Below are positions 13,086 through 25,091 of a DNA stretch of 64,000 nucleotides, one piece after another; the first letter of the stretch is position 1, and each line of letters opens with the position of its first letter. Source of the stretch: Toxonevra muliebris (Eukaryota; Arthropoda; Insecta; Diptera; Pallopteridae); NCBI GenBank assembly GCA_963691655.1, contig OY829326.1:93303235-93367234 (forward strand), read 5' to 3'. A program made the position numbers and the translations under genes. Below the pieces are notes generated by a model, which saw only the letters and a list, made by a program, of their open reading frames with translations, searched no databases and was not told where the DNA came from.

Positions 13086-14689
13086 AGAATATCACTGCGT
13101 GTAGGGTAACAATGTCCAGACAACACCACAGCAATACAACAATTTTTTCTTATTTTATATGAGTTTTTGTTTAAAAGTACCTGAGATTGTTAAAAAACCT
13201 TGGTAGATTGTGATAAATTAAATTTTCAAGTTGATCGGTTAGAAATTGCCCGAAATATGTTGCACACCAATTTGAACAATATGGTTTTGAGATAATCGCC
13301 TTTAAAGGCATCGAAAATGCGCTGCAAAAATTTGGAAAAAGTTTTTTCCACAATTAATGTGCATTCCACATTTTTAGATTGTTTATAAAATTAATCATTA
13401 AAAATAAAAAAAAAATCGGAAAAAAATTTGCTGAGTGAAATGACTTAAGGGGTCATAAAAGCTAAACTAAAGTACCTAAAACTGAATTTCTAAATTTATT
13501 TGAAACTATTGCATTCCAATATTTTTATGAGCCACTGTCATCAATTTGTAGATATATCTGTTAACAAAACATTACATTCGATTACCTTGTCTCGATGTAT
13601 AGAATTTTACACTTGCAACATATAAACCACATTCAAAACTTACTATATATACATACATATGTATACATATGTACATACATGTCTCACTTGCAGGCATCAC
13701 TGTTCACTGCTTGGCTTAGTGGCACTGCACAATTCAGCTCAACAAGCTGGCACCAGCAGGTGAAACAAATGCGCGCTAATGTATTCACTTTTATTTCAGA
13801 TTTTCCTTTGTTTAGATACACATCCTAGTTGCTAAAAAAAAAGGGAACAAAACAATAGAATTGTGTTTTGTTGAATTGATCAATATTTTGTGCAGGCGTT
13901 ATGATTTACAATGAACGCCTCCAGGTGGTCTGGCATTCAATTCATCTCAATGATATACAGATTGCCAACCAATTGCCAGAGTAAGGCGGCAGTACTCAAC
14001 GTATTTTGTGCATACATACATACATACATACATAAGTCATTTGCACGTTTTTCCAATTTGTTGATTTGTTTGCGGCAATTTATGTATAAAGGAAAATATA
14101 AAAATATTCAGGATGCATATATTTGTGGTTCTTCTTTACTTTTTTAAGATTCTAAACTATGTACTTATATGAATCTATACACACATGCATAAACATATTT
14201 ATGCGCATATTGATGTATTTTTGTATATCTTTCTAATATACATAAGTATTAGAAGCAACTCTGCATACAAATTTCGATTTAAAATAAATTAACTCATTAA
14301 ATAATAATAACAAATTGGATTGGATTACATATATGTAGTATGAACCTTGCATAAAAAACAACATGAAAACTTCCTAGTTTTATTATAGATGTATGAGCTT
14401 ATGTATTTATGTGTGGTAGATTCGTTTAATGTTATACCCAGCCAAATATTTGGAAGCACTTCTAAAGAGAACTGTTGAAGTTAAGCAGCCAGCGAGTGAG
14501 GATTTCTTCATTTAAATTCACAATGTTCTTTCATCCACTGTAATAACTTTTCATATAAATTTTGCAATTACGTTTAAAGTTCAAATCAAATTTTTACCGA
14601 ATTAGAAGATATTCTTAAAGAGTAATTCTTAAAAAAAAAATTAAAAATTTCGCTTAACCCATTTTGAAATCAAACAGATCTTGGAATAT
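13086..14689. other. gene-free DNA around the orphan exon candidate
   Basis: 13160-13370 on the minus strand has a protein-like block (KFLQRIFDAFKGDYLKTI) that I cannot assign. CATA microsatellite at 14011-14033. A Ser/Gln-rich short open stretch at 13690-13760 is bounded by CTTGCAG and CAG|GTGAAA but is out of phase with the next candidate exon. Confidence 0.4.
13896..13980 (+). CDS. possible orphan exon
   Basis: The segment lies between an acceptor ATATTTTGTGCAG and a donor AGA|GTAAGG and reads VMIYNERLQVVWHSIHLND, IQIANQLPE with a stop immediately after the donor. The splice frame and the stop placement fit an 85-bp exon. It is not part of a recognised family and does not match the expected TM1-TM2 of Dop2R. 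It may be chance. Confidence 0.2.
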
Positions 14690-15225
14690 ATTCTGGAACT
14701 AATAGAGTGGAAGAACTAATTGCATTAGGTAGTTACACCACGGTATTTCAAGCTGAGGTGTATGCGAGTACGGTCACAAAATGGGGTTGAGGCTGCATCA
14801 ATTACACTGTGACCATTGGCGGGCGATGAATTCCTCCCAACAATCGAAGTTGTTCATAGACTTTCCCAGGCAAAACAGATCTATGTAAGTATCCATTTAG
14901 TCTGCGAAAGTGATCCATTGTAAGGTTCATCATAGGCTTTGTTACAATCAACGATTTTCTCAGAAAAATCGATGTCAAAGGAATCAGTCAAGAAGATGAT
15001 GAAACTGCAGGACATTCCAACTATGAATGTCGTGCCTTCTCTTGGACGAGATGTGCTATACTAGGGAAATATTTCTCAAAGACGAAAAACTTAGTCAACT
15101 TTGATCTGCCTCAGCCTTGCAAGTTTGCAAAGGCTACTGGCAGATTTAAGGATATACACAGCCTAAATAAGTTAGGGAGTGTCAATCTTCGGGACGAAAT
15201 AGGATGGACTTTCTAGTCTACGTGC
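14690..15225 (+). pseudogene. non-LTR RNase H / C-terminal remnant
   Basis: Plus-strand blocks in changing frames: RVEELIALGSYTTVFQAEVY (start of the RNase H domain, FQAE catalytic Glu region), then QEDDETAGHSNYECRAFSWT, RCAILGKYF and DLPQPCKFAKATGRF. The second block parallels the C-terminal EEETAEHLLCECPAL...LG segment of R1/I-type elements. The middle of RNase H is eroded by stops and frameshifts. Confidence 0.75.
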
Positions 15226-18200
15226 TCCTTGCTCTTTGTAAAAAACCCATTTTGAACATCTGTACAATTTTTAATACCTTGAGAACTTGCCAAAAATACA
15301 TTTAAAAATTTATTCCAAAATTAATTACCTACTGTATAATATCTTTGTATGCATATGTTGGGTTTTAAATAACTAGGCTCAAAAGGGCTCCTTTTTCGGA
15401 GCAATTCCTGAAAATTAGTAACTATATTTATTTTGTATTTCAAATGGCAAATCCGTCTAGATAAATTAGCCAACTTAACAAATCTCCATAAATTTTTCAC
15501 AAACTACAGCTGACTTCCAAATTTAGACTTTCTTAATTTATGATAACTTCTAAAATAATGTTCTGGTACCTGTTCAAAATGATTTAAGTCAAATATGTCA
15601 GGATAGCCTCAGTGAAGCTTCCTCTCCCGTTGGCCTTCATCTTTATTTAGGTTGTTCAGATATCCAGGAATATCTGGACCCTACATGATGAGGGAAGGGT
15701 ATAGGAATTGAGAGCGACATGAACACCATTGTCCCCCTCTCGATTATATGCTCATTTCTTTATCATTTTTAATCCCTTTTTTCGACAAAATACTATATTT
15801 TCATAATTTTTAATCTAAATTTTAAACTGGAGTTAGAGTTAATTGGAAAATTTTTTGTAATAGTAAATTTATTTATAAAAGAACAGAAAATTAAACTTCC
15901 CCCGATTTTAAGGAAAAAAATTAGTTTGAAAACACAGTTCAAAAAAAACGTTTTCCTTAAACGGTTTTTGAGTAATCTGAACGTGCTAGTCACGAATTTG
16001 GAGTAAGTTTTTCTCCATCACGTCAATTTGTCACACAATCTGATCCGAAATAATAGGGTCTTCAAAGAATGAAGAAACAATACTTTGCTTAATAAAAACG
16101 ATTTTTACGTCTTAAGCTAAGTTGCTCAGCACAAAGAGATAAAAATTTTTTGGAATGACACCCTTCCCTATCTTTGAACCCTTCCCTTGAAAACGGGGTT
16201 TTATAACCCCCTACCAATAATAGCTGATACGAAAAGAAACCGTTCAGAAAATGTTGCTTGTTAAAAAATAATGTGGGTCCTTAAACATCAGAATGACCTC
16301 CGAGGAGATTCATGATTGTCTTTGGCATTTGGTGTACGAAATTGTGAATATACTTTTAAAAAAGAGCCTACTCAGAACTATTAGCAATTTTTGTTATAAA
16401 CTCTTTTCAAAGAGCTTCTCTCTTCACTCTTCCCTCATTCAAAGTTAAAAATTGGGGGGAATTTTTTGCCGTTTTAATACATTTTCGGTCTTTTGTCTAT
16501 CGTCTCCTCGCATTTTTCTGTTTTTTGGAAAGCATAATATTTGTAGCGTGTTTCTATGTGTTAAATTTATAAAAATAATTCGGTTATTATTTTTTCTTTC
16601 CACTATATAATATACATTGATATTACTCGATTTTTATATACTCGTATTTTTATGTAATTTATTTTATAAAAAGATTTAAATTAAAAGAAACAGAAGTTCA
16701 AATTTATTCAATTACTTAGAACACTTTTTGTGTTTTTTTTTTTGTTGTGGTTTTGTTGCATTACAGTGTTCCCATGAAACACAAAACTGAACAAAAAAAT
16801 TTTTTTTTTCTCGCTAGTAAAATATAATAAATATATGTTTTTATTATCCTAAAAGTATGCAAACATTTCATAAAATGCAAAAAAATTAAAAACTCGAAAG
16901 CTCCAGGCATTTAAGGATGTAGATTGGTGTCCCGGCCTAATTTTCAAAGTTTTTTCTTGAATTTTTTATTACAACAAAATAATACAATCATTTTGATTTT
17001 CTTATATGTTATTTATGACATCTTTAACTGCACAAAAAAAATGTTTGGAGTTTATTTTACGGTATTTTTTAAGCGCCCAAAGTGGACACCTAAAAAAGGT
17101 TTGTGGCTGGCCCCTTGAAGTCATTTGAGACAAAAAATTTAAATAGAATATCGTTCTGTAGACTTGTCATTCTGGCAGGTAGTACAATTTTAAACAATTT
17201 TGTTAAAGAATAACAAATCGGCTTTATAGAATTTCTTCAAACCCCTGGGCCGATCGAGAAAACGTTGTTTAGTTTTAGCAACACATACAGTTTAATCCAC
17301 AAGCGCTCTCGAGTATGTGTTATAACTTTGTTAATATTTTGATATTTTCGGTATGCAATTTTTACAGTATACTTCTGATATATTATACTTTTGAAACACA
17401 TAATAAAAAAAATCGATCTTTTGAAACTCGAACACCAGACTACATCCTTCTGTGAATTTTATCCAGCCGTAATATGAAATTGAATTACTGTGCGCCGATG
17501 TTATTGAATTGAAGAGTAGCAGAAGCATTTTGTCTCACTATCAATAATGAGCAATAAAGCTAGCCTTTGATTTAACTCTTTGGAGTTCGTAGGTTGATTC
17601 GAATGAATTAAAATCTTTTTAGCTACTTTTACACATTTTTTACTTGGAAATGTTACACTCATATCCAAAATTGTTAATTTCTCATTTATATGATGAATTT
17701 TTGATTTTAACTGCCATAATATCACACTTGGGTCAAATTTTCTTTACATATGAAATATTAAAGTTGTGGATTTATGTTTAATGTGTGTTCCAGAGCCGAT
17801 ACACGGCTTCTCTTCTGCTTGGGTGTGGCTTTATTTTGAAATGAAAGTTTGTTTGGTGCGATTTGCCTTTGTCTTTCATTTCTTTAGTTTACTGCTTTAG
17901 ACTTTATAACGTGTTTAGATACTTTGAAGCAATAAAAATTGCCACGAAGTTATGATAACAACACGCAGTTATGTTATCTTCAAAAATTATAGCTACACTT
18001 TATGCAAAAGAATTGCCTCACTGCTTCTGAATATTTTAAACATTTTATGATTTTCTATGCAAAGAATTTGTTTGTTGGTTGTTGGTACAAAATTATTATG
18101 TATGCATATACGTCAACATATATTTACATATGCGAGTATGAATATAGGAGTGTACATACTTGCATATATCCTTAGGGAACAATGGGTGTGAGAGTTGCTT

Positions 18201-19370
18201 GTTTCTCCTCTTCAATTTTATTGTTAAATCTTTAATGCTACAATTGCATTTATTTGTTCGCTTGCTTTAATTTTTTATTTCTATATTTATGAAGCTTTTG
18301 CATAAACTTCACTTACACTTTCAAATCACTTTCCGACTCTACAAAATACTTACATTAACTAGTAGAGAGCTATGCCCCACGTTATGCGTCAGTCGAGAGC
18401 TATGTTCATAATGTTCTTTGAAAACATTCCAATATTTATAACTCCTTTAAAAAACTCAAAGACGAGAAGTCGTATAAAGTGAAGTACAATAAAGCAAAGT
18501 ATCTGGATGCTGTGATTTAGAAAAAAATTCCATGGAAAATAAATCTATAAATTCCCATTTTTTTTTACAGGTGGAAAAATATGTGTGTAAAATTGAACGT
18601 GTTAAGGTTTTGATATCAGTTGTTTGTCGTACATTATTTCCTTTTTATGGCTGTCAAATTTTAAAGCTTTCAATATTTTTACATGTTTTTTATTTTTGAT
18701 AACAAAAGTTAAGAGAAAAGTTTTGCAATTTACTCTCAGAATTAAGGGGTTATATACGTTTTGGTACGGGAAACTTAGGGCATATTTGTAATTTTTTTTG
18801 GACTATTTGAAATAATTTATTTGAAACTAGCATAACAGGTATACATAGTACATATTCTTACGAAAAAAATATGAAAAAATATTGAAAATTGTAGAAGTTA
18901 TAGCTCTTGTCGTAATGCGCGTTTTTTCTGCAGAGTCTGGCGGTGACCACAATTGAATGCCAAAAACTCAACTGTAATCCAAAAGACAAAAAATTTACAG
19001 TTGTGTACTACAGCGCCGAGTACTTGAAAGTACTTAAAGTTGTGGGGGTATGCCACATACTAATAAGTGAACATTTGATCCTCAAAACGCTGGATTTAGT
19101 TTTCGTCTTAAGTAACTGACCCTCCATCTACCCCTCTAACCTCCACATTTCTCCAAAATGACGAAAAATCCCATTTTTCAAACTTTTTTCATCACAACTC
19201 CTAAACTATTGGCTTTTTCAAATATCTTCTATCAACAGAAATGGAGCCAAAGTATTAGCCAATAACTTTTCGGAATATTTTCATATCAAAAAATTGCTTT
19301 TTGTAACTTTTTTGAGTTTTTGAATTATTAATTACTGAAAGCAGAGTCCAGCAATCGTGAAATTTGCATT
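15226..19370. other. gene-free AT-rich DNA
   Basis: No host gene, RNA gene or classifiable element was recognised. 15600-15750 and 16140-16230 have modestly higher GC without coding signal. 18740-19320 reads like an old interspersed repeat (GGGGTTATATACGTTTTGGT ...), without a second copy here. Confidence 0.5.
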
Positions 19371-19501
19371 AGCTCTATTCACGATTTGGTGCTAATGGTT
19401 TTTGTTTTGTTGCATATCGCATATATTTGTTGTTGTGATAGCAGAAATATTTTGCATTTGCAATAAGGCAATACTATTTGCACCAAATCGTGAATAGAGC
19501 T
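19371..19501. mobile_element. 131-bp MITE
   Basis: AGCTCTATTCACGATTTGGT at the left and ACCAAATCGTGAATAGAGCT at the right form perfect 20-bp inverted ends, extended by GC. ATT lies immediately outside both ends and may be a 3-bp target duplication. The middle is AT-rich and non-coding. Confidence 0.8.
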
Positions 19502-22500
19502 ATTGAAAAATTAAAAAAAAAACCTTAATTTTAAACATTAAAATTATATTTATTCAAATGTATGTTTATTTTATTTTTGGCAAAGAAAAAAACTGATGAA
19601 AAAATCCAAAATAAAAATACTTATTTTTTGTGTTTTTGTACTGTAAAATTCGCAAAAATGTATAAAAACAGCTGAAATTTTGCATTTCTTTATTATTCAT
19701 GTTTCTCTATCGACCTTCCAAATTTGAAGCTTATCGGAGACATGTGGTGTGAATTGCTGCTGACTTGGCGTACAACTTCCCTTATATACTTGCTCTGTAG
19801 TCCCGTTTTTGCTCAAACTTAAAATATAAAGAGACAAAACAAGCTTGATTTAAAAACTAATAAAAATGTAGTGAAATATGAACATTTTTCTGTACATTAT
19901 ATTAGCAAAAAACAACGAAAGGGTTAAAGAATGAATTCAAAGTGCTTAAGTACATTGCAAAAACTAATGTATTGACCCAGAAGATAAAACAAAAATAATG
20001 GATTCAGGAGTTGTTGAGTAATCGTGGTCACCGACTTCAAAAATGTCAAAAACGCGTTTAAAGTTTCAACTTACTTGAATGTCTAGAAGAAATTATTTTT
20101 TTGGCAATCACAAAGATTCATCAATTTTCACCATATCAACTTAAAAATTTGTAGTTGCATTTTGAAATTGACTTTTTCAATGTTAAAAAAAAAACAACTT
20201 TTTCCGATTTTTAGTAGTCCTCAGGAAAGGACTATTGCATACAACTTTTATATTATTCTAAAAGAGCTTGCATACCTTCAGGACGAAAAGTGGCAAAATA
20301 TCGTGTTTAAAGCAAATGATTTATTTTGGAAAATAAAGCAAATAAAGCCGGAGTTAATTTTTATATTTTTTGATAGGAGAAAGTACGTAACAAATGCTAA
20401 AAGCAAAAATCATCACATATTTTAATTTTTACTTAAACTTAAGCATCTGAAAATTAAAAAAAAATAACTTTTTCACTATGATTTATCACTACTTTGTAAA
20501 TTTTTTACTTTTTCTTATGTATGTAGGCTAAAGTATCTGTCAAAATCGATATTCGATCAAACTTATGTCGTCATACATTCATTCCATTAATTACTTAACC
20601 CATACAGTTTCACTTTAAGATTTAATCTTGTTTAGTAGCTTCAAATATTTTTACAATGCTGGCTACAAATTCCTTTCCCAACCAGGAGAAAAATAGGAAA
20701 ATATTTTCTATTTATAACCTTAAGATTATAACCAACTTCCCCTTTATGGGACAAAATGCAACCATGCCATAAAGATAAACAAACGTCCATCTTGAATTTG
20801 AGGTTGAACACGTCAAACATCGTTGTTGGTTTTTTCTTTCCAAGAAAATTTTTAACTCACATTCTTTTATTGTATTCTTCATATGAGCTGAAATAAAATT
20901 CCAATAAACTTGAAAATGTGAAAAATTTCAAAGACTTCTGAAATTTGGAAAGGGCGTTACGGGGCGTTACGGGGCGTTTCGGCTTTACTTATAAACACTC
21001 TCTCACACATACACACACAGTCGCACTCATCATGAATTTCCGGTATACAATATGCCAACAAATCAAATTCAAAATTCCACCTACAATATCCGCCCATTTT
21101 GTACATAGTATGGGCGGTTAACTTACAACAATAACAAAAAATAATAACAACAACAAAAGCCACTCATAAGATGCAGAAAGGAGAATTTTCCTTAAAATAG
21201 CAAAACTGGCCGACCAAAATATAAAATAAGGAATTTTAATGTATGTTATATTGTACGCATAAAGGCATAAAACGATTCAATATGTATCGTATAACTGTAT
21301 GTATATGTATGTACGTGCGCTTAAGAGTTTATGCCCAGCAAAAAATGTGTGACTACTTCTTAAAAAAATGTAATCAAAAGCAAAAGAGCGGTAACGATTC
21401 GATTTAAGATCCCCCTCCATTTGAATTCCAAGAAATCGTAATTGGTCATTTTTTTAATTCCCAAGGAATTACAAAGTTTTTTTAAATTACAAGGAGTTGT
21501 AACCGGGAATCGAAATTTTCAAATTAAAAATATCGATCGCAGTACAAGGAATTGTATTTATAATTAAAAACTCTATCAATTATATTCTCAATGCCTGTGA
21601 GAATGTAATTGAATAGATATACATTTTTTCTTGGAGTAATCAATTACTTTTATGGAAAATAAATTCCAATTTAGTTGGAATAATTTCACAAAAAATAAGA
21701 AACTTCTTGGAAAAATGTATCTTTTTACCTTTTCATCGCTAATCGAAAGATTTCGCTCATTGGCTCGAATAGCGAACTACTCTCGACGGCATGGTATAAC
21801 TGATGATCATTTCGAAATGCTAACTTTGTTAAAAGACCACATACATTTTTTATAAATGTGAAAATTGAAATGCTATATTTCAAAACGAAAATTCACTTGA
21901 AATTCTAAATGGCAATGTCATTCGGAGTAAGAATTTTACGGTTGTCATGAGCTTAGAACTAGCTAAGGAATAAGTTATTGTTATAATAATTTAGTTACAT
22001 ATTTTTTACTGGGTGTATATAGTAAATGTGTATGAGTAAGTGTGGATCTAAAATGAATTTCAAAGAAATGGACAACAACGAATGAACTGATGGACAGCGG
22101 GGAACAAGATATCATAGCACAAACATATTCCATCTATGGTAGTTGAGCTGTGGTGCCTTGTGGCGATATCTTATCGACACATTCATTGGGTGGGAACATT
22201 TCGCACAACATTCTTACTCACTTTCACGTACTACACTTAGAGAAACGTGTATGTTTTCTTTCCCCAGTTTATATATATTTGTATATTTGTGTGTGTAAAT
22301 GTTTGAAGGGGAGAAGGAAAATTTGATTTGAAATTTTCAATGCATGCAAGATTTAAGAAGTCAATGAAATAAAATCATTTTCACTTATACTTAAACATAA
22401 TATACACACACGCACACACCCACATATACATACTTACCATATACCTAAAAGTTACACATGTAGCTTCTAATATCTTATAATAATATCAATGGTTTTGGAA

Positions 22501-22898
22501 TTGTTAGAAATCTCAACATTAATGATACGTAAAAGCTTTTAAGCGCAGACATTTGGTAGCAAATTTTCTAGTCATTTGATGCTGTTGTTAAAATAAACAA
22601 CACTACATGTGAATGTGTGTTATGCTCAATGCTTAAAATGTTTTTATAACCGATTATTTCATACAATTTAATAAACACTTTTCATTTATACTTTATACTT
22701 ATAGTTTGCATGTATCTTAATACTTTAAGCATAGATAGATATAAAAATATACATATTGTGCATAGATATCTATGTATCTAAGTACCGAACATTATGTGTT
22801 AACAAAAACAAGATTTCATTTTCAGTTTATTCAAATGATTTATTTTATTGCAATGAAGTAAAGGTAGAACTAATTCTTTAATATATTATATTTTTAAT
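19502..22898. other. gene-free AT-rich DNA with a 10-bp minisatellite
   Basis: GGGGCGTTAC-type units occur three times at 20951-20980. CA and GT microsatellites lie near 21005-21020 and 22405-22425. 20162-20425 has an 87-codon open frame without recognised motifs, probably chance. One repeat at 21633 is listed separately. Confidence 0.5.
21633..21700 (+). repeat. short interspersed repeat, also at 45527
   Basis: TAATCAATTACTTTTATGGA and CCAATTTAGTTGGAATAATT correspond to the reverse complement of 45527-45600 (GTAATCAATTACTTTCTTGG, CGATTTAGTTGGAATGATT). Both neighbourhoods are rich in GGAATT/AATTAC words. Function unknown. Confidence 0.6.
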
Positions 22899-22970
22899 AG
22901 ACTATGACAATTAAATATAGGCGTTAATTTTTCAAAGTCTTGACTACTGTTCCATGTTTTTAGTTAATTT

Positions 22971-23370
22971 AGGTAATGTATAACAGGCTTAAGGAACGTA
23001 TATATAAGTCATCACATGTAAATGGGGCCTGATTCAGAAAAATGACAATTAGAATCATTTTTCTACAAACACACACTCATGTACTAGACTTTCAATAACG
23101 AACGGTTATGCTGACTAGTTACAATAAGAAAACACAACAACAAATAAGTATACAGAACGGTAGTGGTAGTTTTCTTTCAATATCTCTATTCAGTGAAGAT
23201 ATTTGGAATCAAATCTACAATTCTGGGTTACGATTTCAAATATCAGTAGCTTATATAGGATATTGAAAGATTAAGAACTATCAATGAGATCACTGATTTG
23301 CCCGTCTCTGTATACACTGTTGTTGTGATCACTACATATATACGTTCCTTAAGCCTGTTATACATTACCT
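22971..23370. mobile_element. MITE with 45-bp inverted repeats
   Basis: The left arm AGGTAATGTATAACAGGCTT, AAGGAACGTATATATA, and the right arm in reverse complement show the same sequence for about 45 bp. Length is 400 bp with no coding capacity. The upstream flank 22899-22970 also recurs at 29184-29245, so this may be one end-pair of a composite repeat. Confidence 0.75.
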
Positions 23371-23558
23371 AAAATAAACTTCTTTAATACTTTACATAGG
23401 TTCGAATTCATACTTACGTAGAATAAACTTCAGAAAATTCCAATGGATCCAAGTAAAAATACAAATTTAAAGGTGTTGTATGTTATGTTTGAGTGTCTCT
23501 TTATTACTGAATTCATAAGAGAAGAGTACAATAAGTATGAAACTTAGACTATAGATAA

Positions 23559-24280
23559 TAGGCCCGTTCCCGTACTTTTTGGGTAAAGTCTGGTAAACTG
23601 AGAGTAAACGAAAAATGCTCTCTCTGATACACAAAAATGCACAAAAGTACGGGAACGCACAAAACCACTTTTCTTGCACAAAACAAAACGTCAAATTTTA
23701 ACGACAGTTAAATTTAAAAACCAAAGTTTCTGTGATAATTAATAAAATAAAAATTGTTAAATCTTACAAGAAAATAAATAAATAATGAAAAAATTAAACA
23801 TAAATTATTCGCCTGTCTACTTTTGTAGAATCTTCGGGTTCACAATCATCATTTGCATTATTCAGAAATGGCAGAAGCTTCTACAGTATCAGAAGTTGAA
23901 CAGACAATTGCGTCATTAACTTGTGGAGAATGTAGTTAAAAATTAACTAATATACTATTAATTAATTTTCAAATGTCTTTTAAACATTTTCCATTTTAAA
24001 TATCATTTATTTTTCAAAGAATTCTTTATTTATTTATTAATTTCAAATTTTCAATATATTTTCACAAAAGCAAAACAGCTGATAAATACAAAACAGCAGA
24101 TTGTTTGACACTTTTAACATTTTTACCCGAAGAAAAAGTGCGGGTTATTTCGTGCAAAAAGAAGAAGACAATTACTCTCTCATCTCTGCTCTCATTTGCA
24201 AGTTTTTTGAGTACGGGAACGCTTTCTGGGCTGTTTTGGGCGAACGCGTTCACCCGCGTTGTAGTACGGGAACAGAGCTA
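23559..24280. mobile_element. GTACGGGAAC inverted-repeat element
   Basis: The ends are TAGGCCCGTTCCCGTAC and, in reverse complement, TAGCTCTGTTCCCGTAC. GTACGGGAAC recurs inside at 23647-23656 and 24211-24220. Length is about 722 bp. No target duplication is certain. The right part has a GC-rich segment GGGCGAACGCGTTCACCCGC with its own dyad. No coding capacity was recognised. Confidence 0.6.
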
Positions 24281-24299
24281 ATATAGGTTCACAATGCCA

Positions 24300-24600
24300 A
24301 CTACAAGTATCGCTTCAGTTTTTGATTCACCTAGTTGCAACCCGCTGTTGTTTAGTCACCTGCTAGCTCGTCTCAATATATCATTCATTATGACAATCAG
24401 CTTGCGGTGTTTGAGCTGTCACTATAACTAATACTAGGTCATCAGCGTACCCAATGAATTGTGCTCCTTCCAATAACTTCATTTTGAGAAGATCGTCGTA
24501 CATAGTATTCCACAGAAAGGGCCCTAGCACTGATCCTTGTAATTTAATACCTCTTTTATCCATCCTCAGTTTCGTATAGTAAGAATTTTTAGACTAGATC
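24300..24600 (-). pseudogene. non-LTR reverse transcriptase fragment with YADD
   Basis: Residues GIKLQGSVLGPFLWNTMYDD, LLKMKLLEGAQF, IGYADDLVLVIVTAQTPQA are read on the minus strand with no stop for about 60 codons. QGSVLGP and YADDLVLV are RT motifs 4 and 5 with the catalytic Asp pair intact. It resembles the large group of arthropod RT/RNase H non-LTR elements, as at 54306. Both ends are truncated. Confidence 0.85.
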
Positions 24601-24656
24601 GCATATATAGCTCTCGGTAATTCGAACTAAATGTTTTGGTACATCTTTCTGCTTAA

Positions 24657-25091
24657 AGGTTGCCAAACTGGCTAGAAAGGGAGAACGTTACAGTGGGCGA
24701 AGACAGCATTAAATACGTGCCTCTTGTCAAGAAAGAAAATATAATTCTTCCAGCGTTGTACATTAAACTTGGCACCATTCTAAAATAATCTCCTATTTGA
24801 GAACCTTGCTCGCTGCTTTCTACAGCAAAAACCAAAGAAGGTGTCTTCGATGGTCCACACATAAAAAAAATTCTCAAGAGCACAGGTTTTCCAACATATT
24901 TAACACCCGTTGAAAACAAGACCTGGAATTCATTTCAGCTGTTTGTTACCAATTTTCTTGGCAAAAATAAAAACTTTAGCTACGAGGGAAACGAATCCCA
25001 AAAGCAACCGAAGTCAAAGCAAGAGCCACAACTATTTAACCACAAAAAAATGTACAGATTGTATTGCAAACGATTAAACTCAATAAATTGA
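24657..25091 (+). pseudogene. TE-associated ORF remnant, block 1
   Basis: One frame, with two stops, reads LPNWLERENVTVGEDSIKYV, PLVKKENIILPALYIKLGTI, then STAKTKEGVFDGPHIKKILK, STGFPTYLTPVENKTWNSFQ and LFVTNFLGKNKNF. The blocks LP-LHIKLG, GPQI-KLL and WNSF-xV-NFLG recur in a family of uncharacterised multi-copy arthropod ORFs that I associate with transposons; I know no formal name for it. A second short remnant at 45336-45497 resembles the block expected downstream. Confidence 0.55.

Noticed and set aside
13694..13759. Exon-like segment between CTTGCAG and CAG|GTGAAA
   Set aside because: In all phases, joining to the next candidate exon gives an early stop; the content is not conserved-looking.
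24653..24919. 88-codon minus-strand frame
   Set aside because: The plus strand of the same segment reads the TE-associated ORF with recognisable blocks; the minus frame is its shadow.
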